Shown piece after piece: positions 13,860-23,012 of a stretch of 64,000 bases of DNA (the first letter of the stretch is position 1; each line of letters begins with the position of its first letter). Under the pieces are notes generated by a model, which searched no databases, was not told the DNA's origin, and saw only the letters and a list, made by a program, of their open reading frames with translations. The stretch is from SAR86 cluster bacterium. GTDB taxonomy: Bacteria > Pseudomonadota > Gammaproteobacteria > Magnimaribacterales > TMED112. A program made the translations under genes and the position numbers. Location: the NCBI GenBank assembly GCA_023703555.1, contig CP097968.1, positions 1 through 64,000 of the forward strand, in the 5' to 3' direction.

Positions 13860-14617
13860 AACATAAACTTGGCGTAGTGGGAAAAGGAATTTTATATTCT
13901 TTATCTCCAAAAATTCATCATCACTTTGCAAAAGATGCAGGGCTTGATATTTCTTATGAAGTTTTTGATATAGATAGTCAACCTATTGATTTCATTGAGG
14001 AATTTTTTGAGCTTGGCGGAAAGGGTTTAAATATTACCAAACCATTTAAAGAGGTTGTTGCTAGTAGATTTTCAGATAATTTAGAATCAGCGAATTGTTT
14101 AAGCTCAAAGCCAATAAAAGCTTACACAACAGATGGAGAGGGATTGATAAACGATTTAATTTCAAAAGAAATACACTTTAAAGGGAAAAATATAATGATT
14201 TTTGGGCTTGGTGGAGCTGGTATTGCAGTTGCTAACTTTCTTGATAAGTTTTCAAATGTTTTATTATTTAATCGCTCACAAACAAAGATAGAATCTATGG
14301 TAAAGAATAACCCTTCGTTCAGTAAATATGATGGTGAAAAAATTGATATTCTTATCTCTTGTGCTAAAGGGTTAGATGTAAATGCCGTTGATTTTTTTGA
14401 TTCAGTTAATCTAGCTATAGATGCTTGTATCTATGATATTAACTATAAAAATGAAACTAATTTACTGTTTCAAGAATTGGAAAAAGTAAAGCCTGAAAAT
14501 CTTTTTACTGGTGAGGGCATGTTAGTTGAACAAGCAGCTTTATCTTTTAAAATTTGGTTTAATAATGCTCCTAAGACAACATACATTAAAGAATTAATTG
14601 ATAATGAAAGATTATAA
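13850..14617 (+). CDS. aroE: Shikimate dehydrogenase (NADP+)
   Basis: AroE reduces 3-dehydroshikimate to shikimate in aromatic amino-acid synthesis. The 255-residue protein has the substrate-binding SLSPKIHH motif near residue 17, the catalytic lysine in NITKPFKE near 62, and the nucleotide-binding motif GLGGAGIAVA near 120. It overlaps hemF by ten bases and its own last codons overlap the next small gene. It is shorter than E. coli AroE (272). Confidence 0.94.
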   Translation: MGVKHKLGVVGKGILYSLSPKIHHHFAKDAGLDISYEVFDIDSQPIDFIEEFFELGGKGLNITKPFKEVVASRFSDNLESANCLSSKPIKAYTTDGEGLINDLISKEIHFKGKNIMIFGLGGAGIAVANFLDKFSNVLLFNRSQTKIESMVKNNPSFSKYDGEKIDILISCAKGLDVNAVDFFDSVNLAIDACIYDINYKNETNLLFQELEKVKPENLFTGEGMLVEQAALSFKIWFNNAPKTTYIKELIDNERL

Positions 14618-14768
14618 ATTTATTGCGGGTGCAATCTGCCCAGCATGTGGTGAAAAGGACTCGATTGTCCTAAAAAATGATGATTCGCAAATCAGATGTA
14701 TTGCTTGTAATTTTTATCAAAATAAAGATAAATCAACGATTGAAACAATCAAAATAATTAATGATTAA
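14604..14768 (+). CDS. Small YheV-like zinc-ribbon protein (54 aa)
   Basis: This short gene overlaps the aroE end by 14 bp. The 54-residue product starts MKDYKFIAGAICPACG and has two Cys-x2-Cys pairs (residues 12/15 and 32/35), the pattern of a zinc ribbon. The start, spacing and lysine-rich tail resemble the YheV/DUF2387 family of putative metal-binding proteins of gammaproteobacteria. Function is unknown. It ends the purE-tsaC-hemF-aroE transcription unit before the cox operon. Confidence 0.7.
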   Translation: MKDYKFIAGAICPACGEKDSIVLKNDDSQIRCIACNFYQNKDKSTIETIKIIND

Positions 14769-14779
14769 TTTCATGGTAT

Positions 14780-14804
14780 TAATGTCGCTTATTACTCGAC
14801 ATTA
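14780..14804. promoter_or_regulatory. Inverted repeat upstream of the cytochrome oxidase operon
   Basis: TAATGTCG at 14780-14787 and CGACATTA at 14797-14804 form a perfect 8-bp inverted repeat around a 9-base centre. It lies 29 bp before the coxB ATG, in the only gap between the aroE unit and the cox operon. No T-run follows, so it is not a classic terminator. TCGACA within the right arm could be a -35 with TAGTAT 16 bp downstream, in which case the repeat could be an operator. Confidence 0.4.
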
Positions 14805-14832
14805 GTAACATTTATAGTAGTATAGCACCTAC

Positions 14833-15984
14833 ATGAAGAAAGAGATTGGGCTATTTTTAGTATTTTTATTTTCAGTTAACCTAAATGCTGATTGGCTAGA
14901 TGTTAATATGCCGCTTGGCGTTACAGATATAAGCGTGAAAGTTTTTGGCATTCACATGCTAATGTTCTGGATAATGGTTGCTATTGGTGCAGTTGTGTTT
15001 GGGGTGCTTTTTTACGCTATGTGGCGATACAGAAGATCTAACCATAAAAATGCTGCTCAATTTGAAGAAAACCATAAATTAGAGATTGCTTGGACTATAG
15101 TCCCAACAATCCTTTTAGTTCTAATGGCTCTTCCTGCTTCAAGCTTACTCAAAGAAATGTATGATCACGAAGCTGAAGAGGGTGGTATCGACATACAGGT
15201 AATTGGATGGCAATGGAAATGGCAATATAAGTATCTTGATGAGAGAGTCGGTAGCAAGCCACTGAGTTTTTTTTCAAATCTTACAACCCCACAAGAACAA
15301 TATGAGTTTAACCAAGCTACAAAAACTGAAAACTATCTCTTAGAAGTTGATGAAGAATTAGTAGTTCCTATCAACACACCTATACGTTTCTTAATAACTA
15401 GTAATGATGTTATTCATTCATGGTACATGAGTGATTTTGCTGTAAAACAAGATGCGATTCCTGGTTTTATTAACGTTGCAAAAACCACTATCAATAAACC
15501 TGGTATTTATAGGGGAAATTGTACTGAATTGTGTGGGGAAAGGCATGCGTACATGCCTATAGTTGTAAGAGCTGTCACTGAGGAAGAGTATCAAAATTGG
15601 CTTCAAGATCACAGAGAGACAGCTGCCCAACTAGCTTTTTTAACTGAAAGAGAATGGTCACAAGATGAACTATTTGCTCAGGGTAAGGAAGTTTATCAAA
15701 CAAGATGTGCAGCATGCCACCAAGTTAATGGACAAGGTATACCCGGATTTTACCCTGCCCTAGCAGGAAGTGATGTAGTTATGAATGATAAATTCAAACA
15801 GATTGAGATCTTGATGGAAGGAATAAGAGGAAGCCAAATGCAATCGTTTGCTGAACAGCTGAACGAGGTTGAGATGGCAGCTGTCATCACCTTTACAAAA
15901 CTTTCTTGGGATAATAATAAAATGGGAAGTTCTGAAATAGTTATACCAAAAGATATTGTTGATTATAAAAATGTCGATACATAG
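14833..15984 (+). CDS. coxB: Cytochrome c oxidase subunit II with fused cytochrome c domain
   Basis: This subunit of the aa3-type oxidase takes electrons from cytochrome c through CuA. The 383-residue precursor has a signal peptide (1-19), two membrane helices (about 40-65 and 88-108), a cupredoxin domain with CuA ligands in H-S-W-Y near 195 and C-TEL-C-GERH-AYM near 230-241, and a C-terminal cytochrome c domain with the heme motif CAACH near 293. The fused form (caa3-like) matches the pseudomonad subunit. It opens the operon and coxA follows after nine bases. Confidence 0.97.
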   Translation: MKKEIGLFLVFLFSVNLNADWLDVNMPLGVTDISVKVFGIHMLMFWIMVAIGAVVFGVLFYAMWRYRRSNHKNAAQFEENHKLEIAWTIVPTILLVLMALPASSLLKEMYDHEAEEGGIDIQVIGWQWKWQYKYLDERVGSKPLSFFSNLTTPQEQYEFNQATKTENYLLEVDEELVVPINTPIRFLITSNDVIHSWYMSDFAVKQDAIPGFINVAKTTINKPGIYRGNCTELCGERHAYMPIVVRAVTEEEYQNWLQDHRETAAQLAFLTEREWSQDELFAQGKEVYQTRCAACHQVNGQGIPGFYPALAGSDVVMNDKFKQIEILMEGIRGSQMQSFAEQLNEVEMAAVITFTKLSWDNNKMGSSEIVIPKDIVDYKNVDT

Positions 15985-15993
15985 GAGAAAGAT

Positions 15994-17568
15994 ATGAGTG
16001 CAGTAATAGAAAAACATGATCACCACCACGGACCTCAAAAAGGCGTCTTGAGGTGGTTATTTACAACAAATCATAAAGACATTGGCACATTATATTTATG
16101 GTTTAGTTTTCTGATGTTTTTAACTGGTGGAGCAATGGCTATGGGGATAAGAGCTGAGCTTTTTGAACCTGGCTTGCAACTCATGGATCCAATAAGGTAT
16201 AACCAGCTAGTTACCATGCATGGGTTGATAATGATTTTTGGTGGTGTAATGCCAGCATTTGTTGGGTTGGCAAATTGGTTAATTCCAATGCAAGTTGGAG
16301 CTCCAGATATGGCATTACCAAGGATGAATAACTTGAGTTTTTGGTTGCTTCCAGCTGCATTTACGATATTGCTTTCTACAGCCTTTATGGAGGGTGGAAT
16401 GCCAGGCTTTGGTTGGACATTTTATGCACCACTTTCAACAAATTATCCGAATATTGCCTATTTTGTGTTTGCAATTCACATAATGGGAATCTCTTCAATC
16501 ATGGGATCAATAAATGTAATTGTAACTATTATGAATATGCGTGCACCAGGTATGACATTAATGAAGATGCCACTTTTTGTTTGGTCATGGTTAATCACAG
16601 CCTATTTATTGATAGCTGTAATGCCCGTGCTTGCTGGAGCAGTCACTATGCTACTAATGGATGCGTACTTTGGCACGTCTTTCTTTGATGCAGCAGGCGG
16701 GGGTGACCCAGTTTTATTTCAACATATTTTTTGGTTTTTTGGCCATCCTGAGGTCTATATCATGATCTTGCCTGCATTTGGTATTACTTCACACATAATA
16801 TCAACGTTTTCTAGAAAACCTCTTTTTGGACACTCTTCAATGGTCTACGCAATGGTATCAATTGCAGTGTTGTCTTTCGTGGTTTGGGCACACCATATGT
16901 TCACTGTAGGAATGCCACTTGCTGCTGAACTGTTTTTTATGTGGGCAACAATGGTAATTGCTATTCCTACTGGTGTTAAAGTTTTCAATTGGGTAGCTAC
17001 TATATTCAAAGGTTCAATAACCTATGAAACACCAATGTTATTTGCTATCGCCTTTGTGGTGTTATTTACAATTGGGGGTTTCTCAGGCTTAATGCTAGCA
17101 ATTACACCTGCCGACTTTCAATATCATGATACTTACTTTGTGGTGGCTCACTTTCATTACGTTTTAGTGCCCGGCGCAGTATTCTCAATTATGGCTGCAG
17201 TTTATTATTGGCTGCCGAAATGGACAGGTAACATGTATGATGAAAAAATGGGCAAGCTACATTTTTGGCTATCATTTATTGGTGTTAACGTAACGTTCTT
17301 TCCACAACATTTTGTTGGTTTAGCTGGAATGCCAAGAAGATATGCTGACTACGCGCTTCAATTTGCAGAGTGGAATGCAGTATCGTCTGTAGGAGCATTT
17401 TTATTTGGTCTTTCCCAATTACTGTTTCTTTATATTGTTGTTAAAGCAGTATTTGCTGGCAAGAAAGCAACTGCACAAGTTTGGGATGGTGCTAGAGGCT
17501 TGGAATGGACTGTTGATTCTCCCGCACCTTATCATACTTTTGAGATCCCTCCAAAAGTAAAGGGATAA
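15994..17568 (+). CDS. coxA: Cytochrome c oxidase subunit I
   Basis: This is the catalytic subunit carrying heme a and the heme a3-CuB centre. The 524-residue protein has twelve expected membrane helices, a heme a ligand in VTMHGLIM near residue 72, the CuB/Tyr motif GHPEVY near 250, the CuB histidine pair in WAHHMFTVG near 300, and the heme ligands in VVAHFHYV near 387. A Shine-Dalgarno AGGAGA precedes the ATG. It overlaps ctaG by one base (TAATG). Confidence 0.98.
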   Translation: MSAVIEKHDHHHGPQKGVLRWLFTTNHKDIGTLYLWFSFLMFLTGGAMAMGIRAELFEPGLQLMDPIRYNQLVTMHGLIMIFGGVMPAFVGLANWLIPMQVGAPDMALPRMNNLSFWLLPAAFTILLSTAFMEGGMPGFGWTFYAPLSTNYPNIAYFVFAIHIMGISSIMGSINVIVTIMNMRAPGMTLMKMPLFVWSWLITAYLLIAVMPVLAGAVTMLLMDAYFGTSFFDAAGGGDPVLFQHIFWFFGHPEVYIMILPAFGITSHIISTFSRKPLFGHSSMVYAMVSIAVLSFVVWAHHMFTVGMPLAAELFFMWATMVIAIPTGVKVFNWVATIFKGSITYETPMLFAIAFVVLFTIGGFSGLMLAITPADFQYHDTYFVVAHFHYVLVPGAVFSIMAAVYYWLPKWTGNMYDEKMGKLHFWLSFIGVNVTFFPQHFVGLAGMPRRYADYALQFAEWNAVSSVGAFLFGLSQLLFLYIVVKAVFAGKKATAQVWDGARGLEWTVDSPAPYHTFEIPPKVKG

Positions 17569-18122
17569 TGGCTAAAAACAGTATTACTTCAAGGATAGTC
17601 CTTTCTCTGATAGGCGCTGTAATCTTTATGTTTTTCTTTTCATTCATGTTAGTCCCTTTATATAACGTCTTTTGCGAAGTCACAGGTATTAATGGCAAAA
17701 TATATGGCCCCTCTGATTTCTTTAAGAAAAAAGAAGAAGTGGTAAGCCGAAATGTTAATGTGCGGTTTCTTAGCCAGGTAAATGGATCAGCACCAGTAAC
17801 CTTCTTCCCAACTTCAGAATCAATTCAGGTCTTAACTGATAAAGTTAGTAAAACTTCATTTGTAGCTAGAAACAATACCAATAAAGAGCTTACACTCACA
17901 ATAATACCTTCAGTTTCACCTGGTCTCGCAGCAGAACAGGTTAAAAAAGTTCAATGTTTTTGTTTTGAAGAGCAAACACTTTTACCTTATGAAGAACAGG
18001 AGTGGCCCATTCGCTTCTATATTGACTCTGAGCTCTCCAGCAACGTAAATAATATTTATTTGTCATATACTTTGTTTGAAAATGATAGGAAATTAACGGT
18101 TTCAATGACAGATGGAAAGTAA
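17568..18122 (+). CDS. ctaG: Cytochrome c oxidase assembly protein CtaG (Cox11)
   Basis: Cox11 inserts copper into the CuB site of subunit I. The 184-residue protein has an N-terminal membrane anchor (about residues 8-32), the conserved YNVFCEVTG just after it, and the copper-binding CFCF motif within KVQCFCFEEQTL near residue 127. It is translationally coupled to coxA and its end overlaps coxC by 11 bp. Periplasmic location of the copper domain follows from the family. Confidence 0.96.
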   Translation: MAKNSITSRIVLSLIGAVIFMFFFSFMLVPLYNVFCEVTGINGKIYGPSDFFKKKEEVVSRNVNVRFLSQVNGSAPVTFFPTSESIQVLTDKVSKTSFVARNNTNKELTLTIIPSVSPGLAAEQVKKVQCFCFEEQTLLPYEEQEWPIRFYIDSELSSNVNNIYLSYTLFENDRKLTVSMTDGK

Positions 18123-19038
18123 ATCGAACATACATCAAAAATACTACGTACCTGAGCAGAGTTCAATACCAATTATTTTTGCTTTCGCAGCCCTTCTAGT
18201 TGGCTTTGGTGCTGCCAATGCAATAACAGGAAATGGCACAATTATGTTATGGGTTGGAATGATTGCAGTAGTTGGAACTTTAGCTTTCTGGTGGTCTATT
18301 ATTACAAAAGAATCACAAGCTGGTCTTGATACGCCGCAGTTAAACAATTCGTATGTATATGGTATGGCATGGTTTATCTTTAGTGAAGTAATGTTCTTTT
18401 TTGCTTTTTTTGGTGCATTGTTTTACATAAGAAATATAGCTATACCTTGGTTGGGAGGGGAGGGTCCTACTGCCAAAGGTCTAGCTGGAGAACTTCTGTG
18501 GCCAGATTTTGAGCCAACCTGGCCACCCATGATAACGCCAGAACAAAGTCTGCTTGGAGAAAATGCAGTGACTAAAGGTCCTGCCGAGAATATGTATCTC
18601 CACAGTATTAGGGACTTAGGAACATGGTTGCCCTTGTGGAATACAATTGTTTTACTAAGCTCCAGTGCTACAGTACATGTTGCTCATCTTGCACTGAAGG
18701 AAAATAACAGAAAAAGATTTAATTTCTGGCTAGGAATAACTGTTGCATTGGCATTCATCTTTGTAATCTTACAAGCAGTTGAATATTACGAAGCTTATGC
18801 ACATCTGGGACTGACACTAAATTCAGGCGTTTATGGAACAACTTTTTTTATGTTGACAGGCTTCCATGGTATGCATGTGCTAATTGGTGGCATATTTTTA
18901 TTAACTCAGCTTATGCGGTCTGCCAATTATAATCACTTCACAGATAAAGAACATTTTGGATTTGAGGCTGCCTCATGGTATTGGCATTTTGTTGATGTAG
19001 TTTGGGTATGCCTATTCTTTTTTGTTTACATTCTTTAG
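18112..19038 (+). CDS. coxC: Cytochrome c oxidase subunit III
   Basis: Subunit III stabilises the oxidase and supports proton uptake. The 308-residue, largely hydrophobic protein shows the family's helices, including SEVMFFFAFFGALFY near 85, TGFHGMHVLIGG near 250 and the ending SWYWHFVDVVWVCLFFFVYIL-like motif. A soluble loop near residues 105-160 carries the WPDFEPTWPP motif region. It ends one base before the convergent DUF2909 gene, which interrupts the strand of the operon. Confidence 0.97.
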   Translation: MESKSNIHQKYYVPEQSSIPIIFAFAALLVGFGAANAITGNGTIMLWVGMIAVVGTLAFWWSIITKESQAGLDTPQLNNSYVYGMAWFIFSEVMFFFAFFGALFYIRNIAIPWLGGEGPTAKGLAGELLWPDFEPTWPPMITPEQSLLGENAVTKGPAENMYLHSIRDLGTWLPLWNTIVLLSSSATVHVAHLALKENNRKRFNFWLGITVALAFIFVILQAVEYYEAYAHLGLTLNSGVYGTTFFMLTGFHGMHVLIGGIFLLTQLMRSANYNHFTDKEHFGFEAASWYWHFVDVVWVCLFFFVYIL

Positions 19039-19039
19039 G

Positions 19040-19264
19040 TTAACTGAGGTTATTGCCAAATTGACCAGTAAACATTCCATAAGCTATGAGTAATAATGTT
19101 ATCGCACCAAGTGTCACACGAAACCCTAATCCATATAGAGTACGTTTCTTCTTTGGGTTACCCTTATCAATGAACAGGAATACAAGGCTTGAGAAAAGAC
19201 TTATCAAGATCAAGGCAAGTAAAATAAGGATGGCAGTTTTTAACACTGCTCTATTAAAACACAT
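19040..19264 (-). CDS. DUF2909 twin-transmembrane protein
   Basis: The 74-residue protein has two hydrophobic helices (about 10-32 and 50-68) separated by a short basic loop with KGNPKKKR. It matches the small DUF2909 membrane proteins found between coxC and SURF1 in pseudomonads, where it is also in the cox cluster. The role is unknown; oxidase assembly is a guess from context. The ATG at 19264 abuts the SURF1 ATG head to head in CATATG. A GTG at 19246 would give a start closer to the family's usual N-terminus. Confidence 0.75.
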   Translation of the reverse strand: MCFNRAVLKTAILILLALILISLFSSLVFLFIDKGNPKKKRTLYGLGFRVTLGAITLLLIAYGMFTGQFGNNLS

Positions 19265-19954
19265 ATGAGAAGGTTTAAAAGAAACATCTTAATTTTTTCA
19301 GTTGTTTTTGTACCAATTACATTTTCGCTGGGTCTGTGGCAATTAGAAAGAGCTAAAGAAAAAAATGAAATAATAGCTGAGTTTGAAAAACTTCAACAAA
19401 TGCCTTCAGTTGATTTGCTTGATGTGCTACAGATAAAAAATTGGCAGCCAGTATATGCAAATGGTCAATACGAGGATTTTATATTGTACGAGGATAATGC
19501 AATTCTTGAGGGTAGAGCTGGCTACAGAATTTATCACCTATTTAGAATTGAAGATAAGAGATATATTTTTGTAAATAGAGGTTTTCTTGAAAGGAAACAA
19601 ACAAAAAATGACCTTCCTTTTGTAAATACTCCAAAAACCCCGTTCAAAATCAATGGATATATTTTACAAAAGGCAAACAATGAATTTGTATCAAATGTTG
19701 AAGAGAAAAATCCACTTGTTATACAACAGTTAAATTTTACTGAATTGAGTATGAGGTATCCCGAGCTTAGAGACAAAGAAGTGCTACCTTACCTTTTTAA
19801 TTTGTTGCCCTCCGACATAAATAAATTTAAAAGTATAGAAAAGCCCACAAATATGTCTTCTGCAACACATATAGGATATGCAATACAATGGTTTGGCTTA
19901 TGTTTGGCATTATTAATAATGACTTTTTTGGTTTTAAGAAAAAATGAGAGATAA
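19265..19954 (+). CDS. SURF1-family cytochrome oxidase assembly protein
   Basis: SURF1/Shy1 proteins help place heme a in subunit I. The 229-residue protein has the family layout: an N-terminal membrane helix (about 8-24) followed by FSLGLWQLERAKEKNEI, a periplasmic domain with VNRGF near 105, and a C-terminal membrane helix (about 203-222) preceded by HIGYAIQWF. Its end overlaps the next gene by 11 bp. Its transcription must start inside the opposite-strand DUF2909 gene or read through from coxC. Confidence 0.9.
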   Translation: MRRFKRNILIFSVVFVPITFSLGLWQLERAKEKNEIIAEFEKLQQMPSVDLLDVLQIKNWQPVYANGQYEDFILYEDNAILEGRAGYRIYHLFRIEDKRYIFVNRGFLERKQTKNDLPFVNTPKTPFKINGYILQKANNEFVSNVEEKNPLVIQQLNFTELSMRYPELRDKEVLPYLFNLLPSDINKFKSIEKPTNMSSATHIGYAIQWFGLCLALLIMTFLVLRKNER

Positions 19955-20501
19955 TAGGCTGCTTGCTTTAGTCATTTTGATAATTCCAATAATTGTATTG
20001 GCCTCATCAACCCTTACTTTTTATTTGGGATACAAACCAAATGCTACAACAAATAATGGTCAACTAATTGTGCCACAAATTGGAACAGATGATCTTAATT
20101 TGTCTACTGCCGATGGAGAGCCTTTTTTGTTTAAAAAGGGTAAATGGTACTTACTCTATTTCGAAGATTTCAAAAATTTAGAATTTAGTAACGAAAAATA
20201 TCAAATGCTATTTAGTCTGAATACAACTCTTGGAAGAGAAATGAACAGAGTAAAAAGAGCGGTTATCCTCAAAGAGGATGTAGTGCCTGAAGAGTATGCA
20301 GATTTACTAAAAAATTACCCTAATGTGTTTTTTCTTGTTGATAAAAACTCTGTATTATCACAGAGGATATCTGGGGTTTCTAACGATCCATTTATCTCTA
20401 AGTCTATTTTCTTATTGGATGATTTTTCTAATCTTATGGAGGAATTTCCTAGTAATTTAGAATTTAAAGAAATTTTTGAGGACCTTAAAACTTTATTATG
20501 A
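19944..20501 (+). CDS. Cox-cluster membrane-anchored protein of unknown function
   Basis: I do not recognise a named family. The 185-residue protein has one N-terminal membrane helix (about residues 7-30) and a soluble, presumably periplasmic domain containing LSTADGEPFLFKKGKWYLLYF, which recalls the thioredoxin-like entry strand of Sco proteins, but without a Cys pair. It holds the slot between SURF1 and ctaA that an uncharacterised protein occupies in the pseudomonad cluster. It overlaps both neighbours by 4-11 bp, so co-expression is almost certain. A role in heme or copper insertion is an inference. Confidence 0.75.
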   Translation: MRDNRLLALVILIIPIIVLASSTLTFYLGYKPNATTNNGQLIVPQIGTDDLNLSTADGEPFLFKKGKWYLLYFEDFKNLEFSNEKYQMLFSLNTTLGREMNRVKRAVILKEDVVPEEYADLLKNYPNVFFLVDKNSVLSQRISGVSNDPFISKSIFLLDDFSNLMEEFPSNLEFKEIFEDLKTLL

Positions 20502-21481
20502 GATTTTTTTCAGTAAAATCATTTTCTATTCTTGGTGTTTTCCTTGCCTTTGTAGTGATTGCTCTTGGTGCATGGACTAGATTGGCTGATGCTGGTCTTG
20601 GATGTCCAGATTGGCCAGGTTGTTATGGTTTTGTGACATTTCCAACTACTGCCGATGAAATTGCTATTGCAGAGAGACTTTATCCCGATAGTCCTGTTGA
20701 AATTGATAAAATAATACCAGAAGTTGTACATAGGTACTTTGCTGCTTCTCTTGGTCTTTTAGCCATAGCACTATTAATTATTTCATTCAGAGAGAAAAAA
20801 TTATTGCTAACAACATCATTTCTTCTTTTCGTAATAATATGTCAGGGTATTTTTGGATACTTAACAGTAAGTTTGAAATTACATCCATTAATAGTTACCG
20901 GTCACTTATTTGGGGCAATGTTAACTACAGCGTTATTTTTAATAATATTTCTAAAAACCGTTGATTTTAAAGGTAATTACAAAAAATTACACAACAATAA
21001 AGGATTGCTCTCCTTAGGCTTTATCTTTTTGCTTGGACAAATATTTTTAGGTGCTTGGACATCAACAAATTATGCCGCTCGCGCGTGCTTAGACTTGCCT
21101 TATTGCCAAGGGGAGCTTCTACCTGAGGTAAATTTTGCTGAGGGCTTTAATCTATTTCAGACATTTGGTCCAAATTATTTATTTGGTCATATGAGTAATG
21201 AAGCACGTGTAGCTATTCATTTAACACATAGAATTGGTGCAATAGTAGTTTTTATATACTCTTTATTCCTAGCAATCAGGTTATGGTCAACAGATACAAA
21301 GCCGTTTTTAATTGCATTCCTTACAATTCTCTTCCTTCAGATTTTCCTTGGCGTAAACAATGTATTAAGCCATCTTCCCTTATGGAATGCGGTTGCTCAT
21401 AATTTAGTAGGCGTGATGCTGTTTTTGAGTATGGTTGTAATGATTTATATAAGTAGTTTGAAAAAAAATGTTGGTACGTAG
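20498..21481 (+). CDS. ctaA: Heme A synthase CtaA (Cox15)
   Basis: CtaA oxidises heme O to heme A in the membrane. The 327-residue protein has about eight helices and the family's conserved elements: GAWTRLADAGLGCPDWPGC near residue 23, the heme-ligand histidine regions EVVHRYFA near 77 and VAIHLTHRIGA near 238, and CLDLPYCQG near 198. It overlaps the preceding gene by four bases and ctaB by 14 bp. It works on the product of ctaB, the next gene. Confidence 0.95.
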   Translation: MRFFSVKSFSILGVFLAFVVIALGAWTRLADAGLGCPDWPGCYGFVTFPTTADEIAIAERLYPDSPVEIDKIIPEVVHRYFAASLGLLAIALLIISFREKKLLLTTSFLLFVIICQGIFGYLTVSLKLHPLIVTGHLFGAMLTTALFLIIFLKTVDFKGNYKKLHNNKGLLSLGFIFLLGQIFLGAWTSTNYAARACLDLPYCQGELLPEVNFAEGFNLFQTFGPNYLFGHMSNEARVAIHLTHRIGAIVVFIYSLFLAIRLWSTDTKPFLIAFLTILFLQIFLGVNNVLSHLPLWNAVAHNLVGVMLFLSMVVMIYISSLKKNVGT

Positions 21482-22334
21482 TTTTCTAGAGCTCTGTAAA
21501 CCAAAGATAGTATTCTTGCTTACTGTTACAGCATTAGTCGGCATGCTTCTGTCTATAAATTTTTATTCAAATATAGCTGCTGGTTTGTATAGCCTTTTAG
21601 GGTTTACATTCCTTGCAGCTTCTTCAGCATCATTAAATCAAATTTTTGATAGAGAAACAGACAAGAATATGAAGCGAACAAGGGGCAGGCCGCTAGCTAA
21701 AGGCAATCTTACTTTGACCTCAGCTTTGATTTTTACCTCTACACTAATGTTTCTTGGGTCGAGTTTAATGTTGTATTACTCAAATATTTTGACATTTTTG
21801 ATCACAACATTTGGATTTGTATTTTATAGTCTCATTTATACTATCTACCTAAAATGGAATACTCCACAAAACATTGTAATTGGAGGATTATCTGGAGCAT
21901 TACCACCTTTAATTGGCTGGACAGCAGTTACAAATGAAATATCTCTCTTACCATTAATTTTAGTATTAGTAATCTTTTTGTGGACACCTCCACACTTTTG
22001 GCCTTTAGCGATAGATCGCATGGAGGAGTATAAAAAAGAGGGAGTTCCCATGATGCCAATAGCTAAAGGGGTATCAAGAACAAAAAAAGAGATGTTAATG
22101 TATGCATTATTATTAACTGGTGCGTCAATTACACCTTTTTTATATGGTCTAACAGGCTATTTTTATTTAATATCAACGGTCGCACTAAATGGATATTTTA
22201 TTTATTTGTGCATCATTTATCTTAATGATAGAAAAAACCAACTTTCTATGAAAATCTTTAACTTTTCGGTCACTTATATGTTTCTTTTTTTTCTTGCTAC
22301 ATATTTGGATTTCCTTCTCAGCTTTTATGTCTAA
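21468..22334 (+). CDS. ctaB: Protoheme IX farnesyltransferase (heme O synthase)
   Basis: The enzyme attaches a farnesyl group to heme B to give heme O. It is a UbiA-superfamily membrane protein of 288 residues with the first Asp-rich motif in NQIFDRETDKNMKRTRGRP near residue 59 and the second region DRMEEYKKEGVPMMP near 185. Nine helices are expected. It overlaps ctaA upstream and the Sco gene downstream, completing heme A supply for the oxidase encoded in the same unit. Confidence 0.96.
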   Translation: MLVRSFLELCKPKIVFLLTVTALVGMLLSINFYSNIAAGLYSLLGFTFLAASSASLNQIFDRETDKNMKRTRGRPLAKGNLTLTSALIFTSTLMFLGSSLMLYYSNILTFLITTFGFVFYSLIYTIYLKWNTPQNIVIGGLSGALPPLIGWTAVTNEISLLPLILVLVIFLWTPPHFWPLAIDRMEEYKKEGVPMMPIAKGVSRTKKEMLMYALLLTGASITPFLYGLTGYFYLISTVALNGYFIYLCIIYLNDRKNQLSMKIFNFSVTYMFLFFLATYLDFLLSFYV

Positions 22335-22950
22335 AAATACACTTACATTCTTTTTATTCGGGGTAGTTCTCTTTCTCTTAATATTTACTTTCTTTAGGAT
22401 TGGTCAACCAAGGGTGCTTTCAGTAGAAGAAATGAAGGTAAATGGGTTTATCAAATACGGCACTTCCAACAAGCTCAGGGATTTTAGTCTTCAAGATCAT
22501 TTTGGAGCTGAGTTTTCGCAACAATCTTTAAAAGATAACAAACTTAATCTGCTTTATTTTGGGTATACAACCTGCCCATCAGAGTGCCCAGTTATGATGT
22601 CGGTAATGCGCCAAGTTTACGATAAGATTGATACGAATAACATCGCATATTATCTAATAACCTTTGACCCTGAAATAGATACACAGGAAAGATTAAAATC
22701 GTATGTCACTGCATTTAATAAAAATTTTGTAGGAGTTTTAGGGACCAAATCAGAGATCTCGAAGTTAGGCTTTCAACTTGGAATAAATAAGCTTGATCCA
22801 GAAATAGACCATAATTCTCAAAGAATAATTGAACATACAAATCACTTGGTAGTAATTGGGAATGATTCGAAAATAATAGGTGTGTTTAGACCACCATTTG
22901 ATTCGAATTCGATGTCACTTGTTATCAAGTCTTTGCTAAGATCAAATTAA
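22327..22950 (+). CDS. Sco1/SenC-family copper chaperone
   Basis: Sco proteins deliver copper to CuA of subunit II. The product from ATG 22327 is 207 residues, with an N-terminal membrane anchor (about 6-24) and a thioredoxin-like domain carrying the copper ligands in YTTCPSECP (Cys83 and Cys87) and the histidine in NHLVVIG near 178. An ATG at 22294 would add 11 residues but lies deeper in ctaB; the shorter start gives a standard N-terminus and an 8-bp overlap with ctaB. It is last in the oxidase operon. Confidence 0.93.
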   Translation: MSKNTLTFFLFGVVLFLLIFTFFRIGQPRVLSVEEMKVNGFIKYGTSNKLRDFSLQDHFGAEFSQQSLKDNKLNLLYFGYTTCPSECPVMMSVMRQVYDKIDTNNIAYYLITFDPEIDTQERLKSYVTAFNKNFVGVLGTKSEISKLGFQLGINKLDPEIDHNSQRIIEHTNHLVVIGNDSKIIGVFRPPFDSNSMSLVIKSLLRSN

Positions 22951-23012
22951 AATTTTCATTTTTGTCACCCCTAAGTTTATAAATTCGATTAATATGGAAT
23001 AAAGGAGAATTT

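Noticed and set aside
14780-14804. Reading the inverted repeat before coxB as an intrinsic terminator of the aroE unit
   Set aside because: The stem is AT-rich, the loop is nine bases, and no T-run follows on either strand close by.
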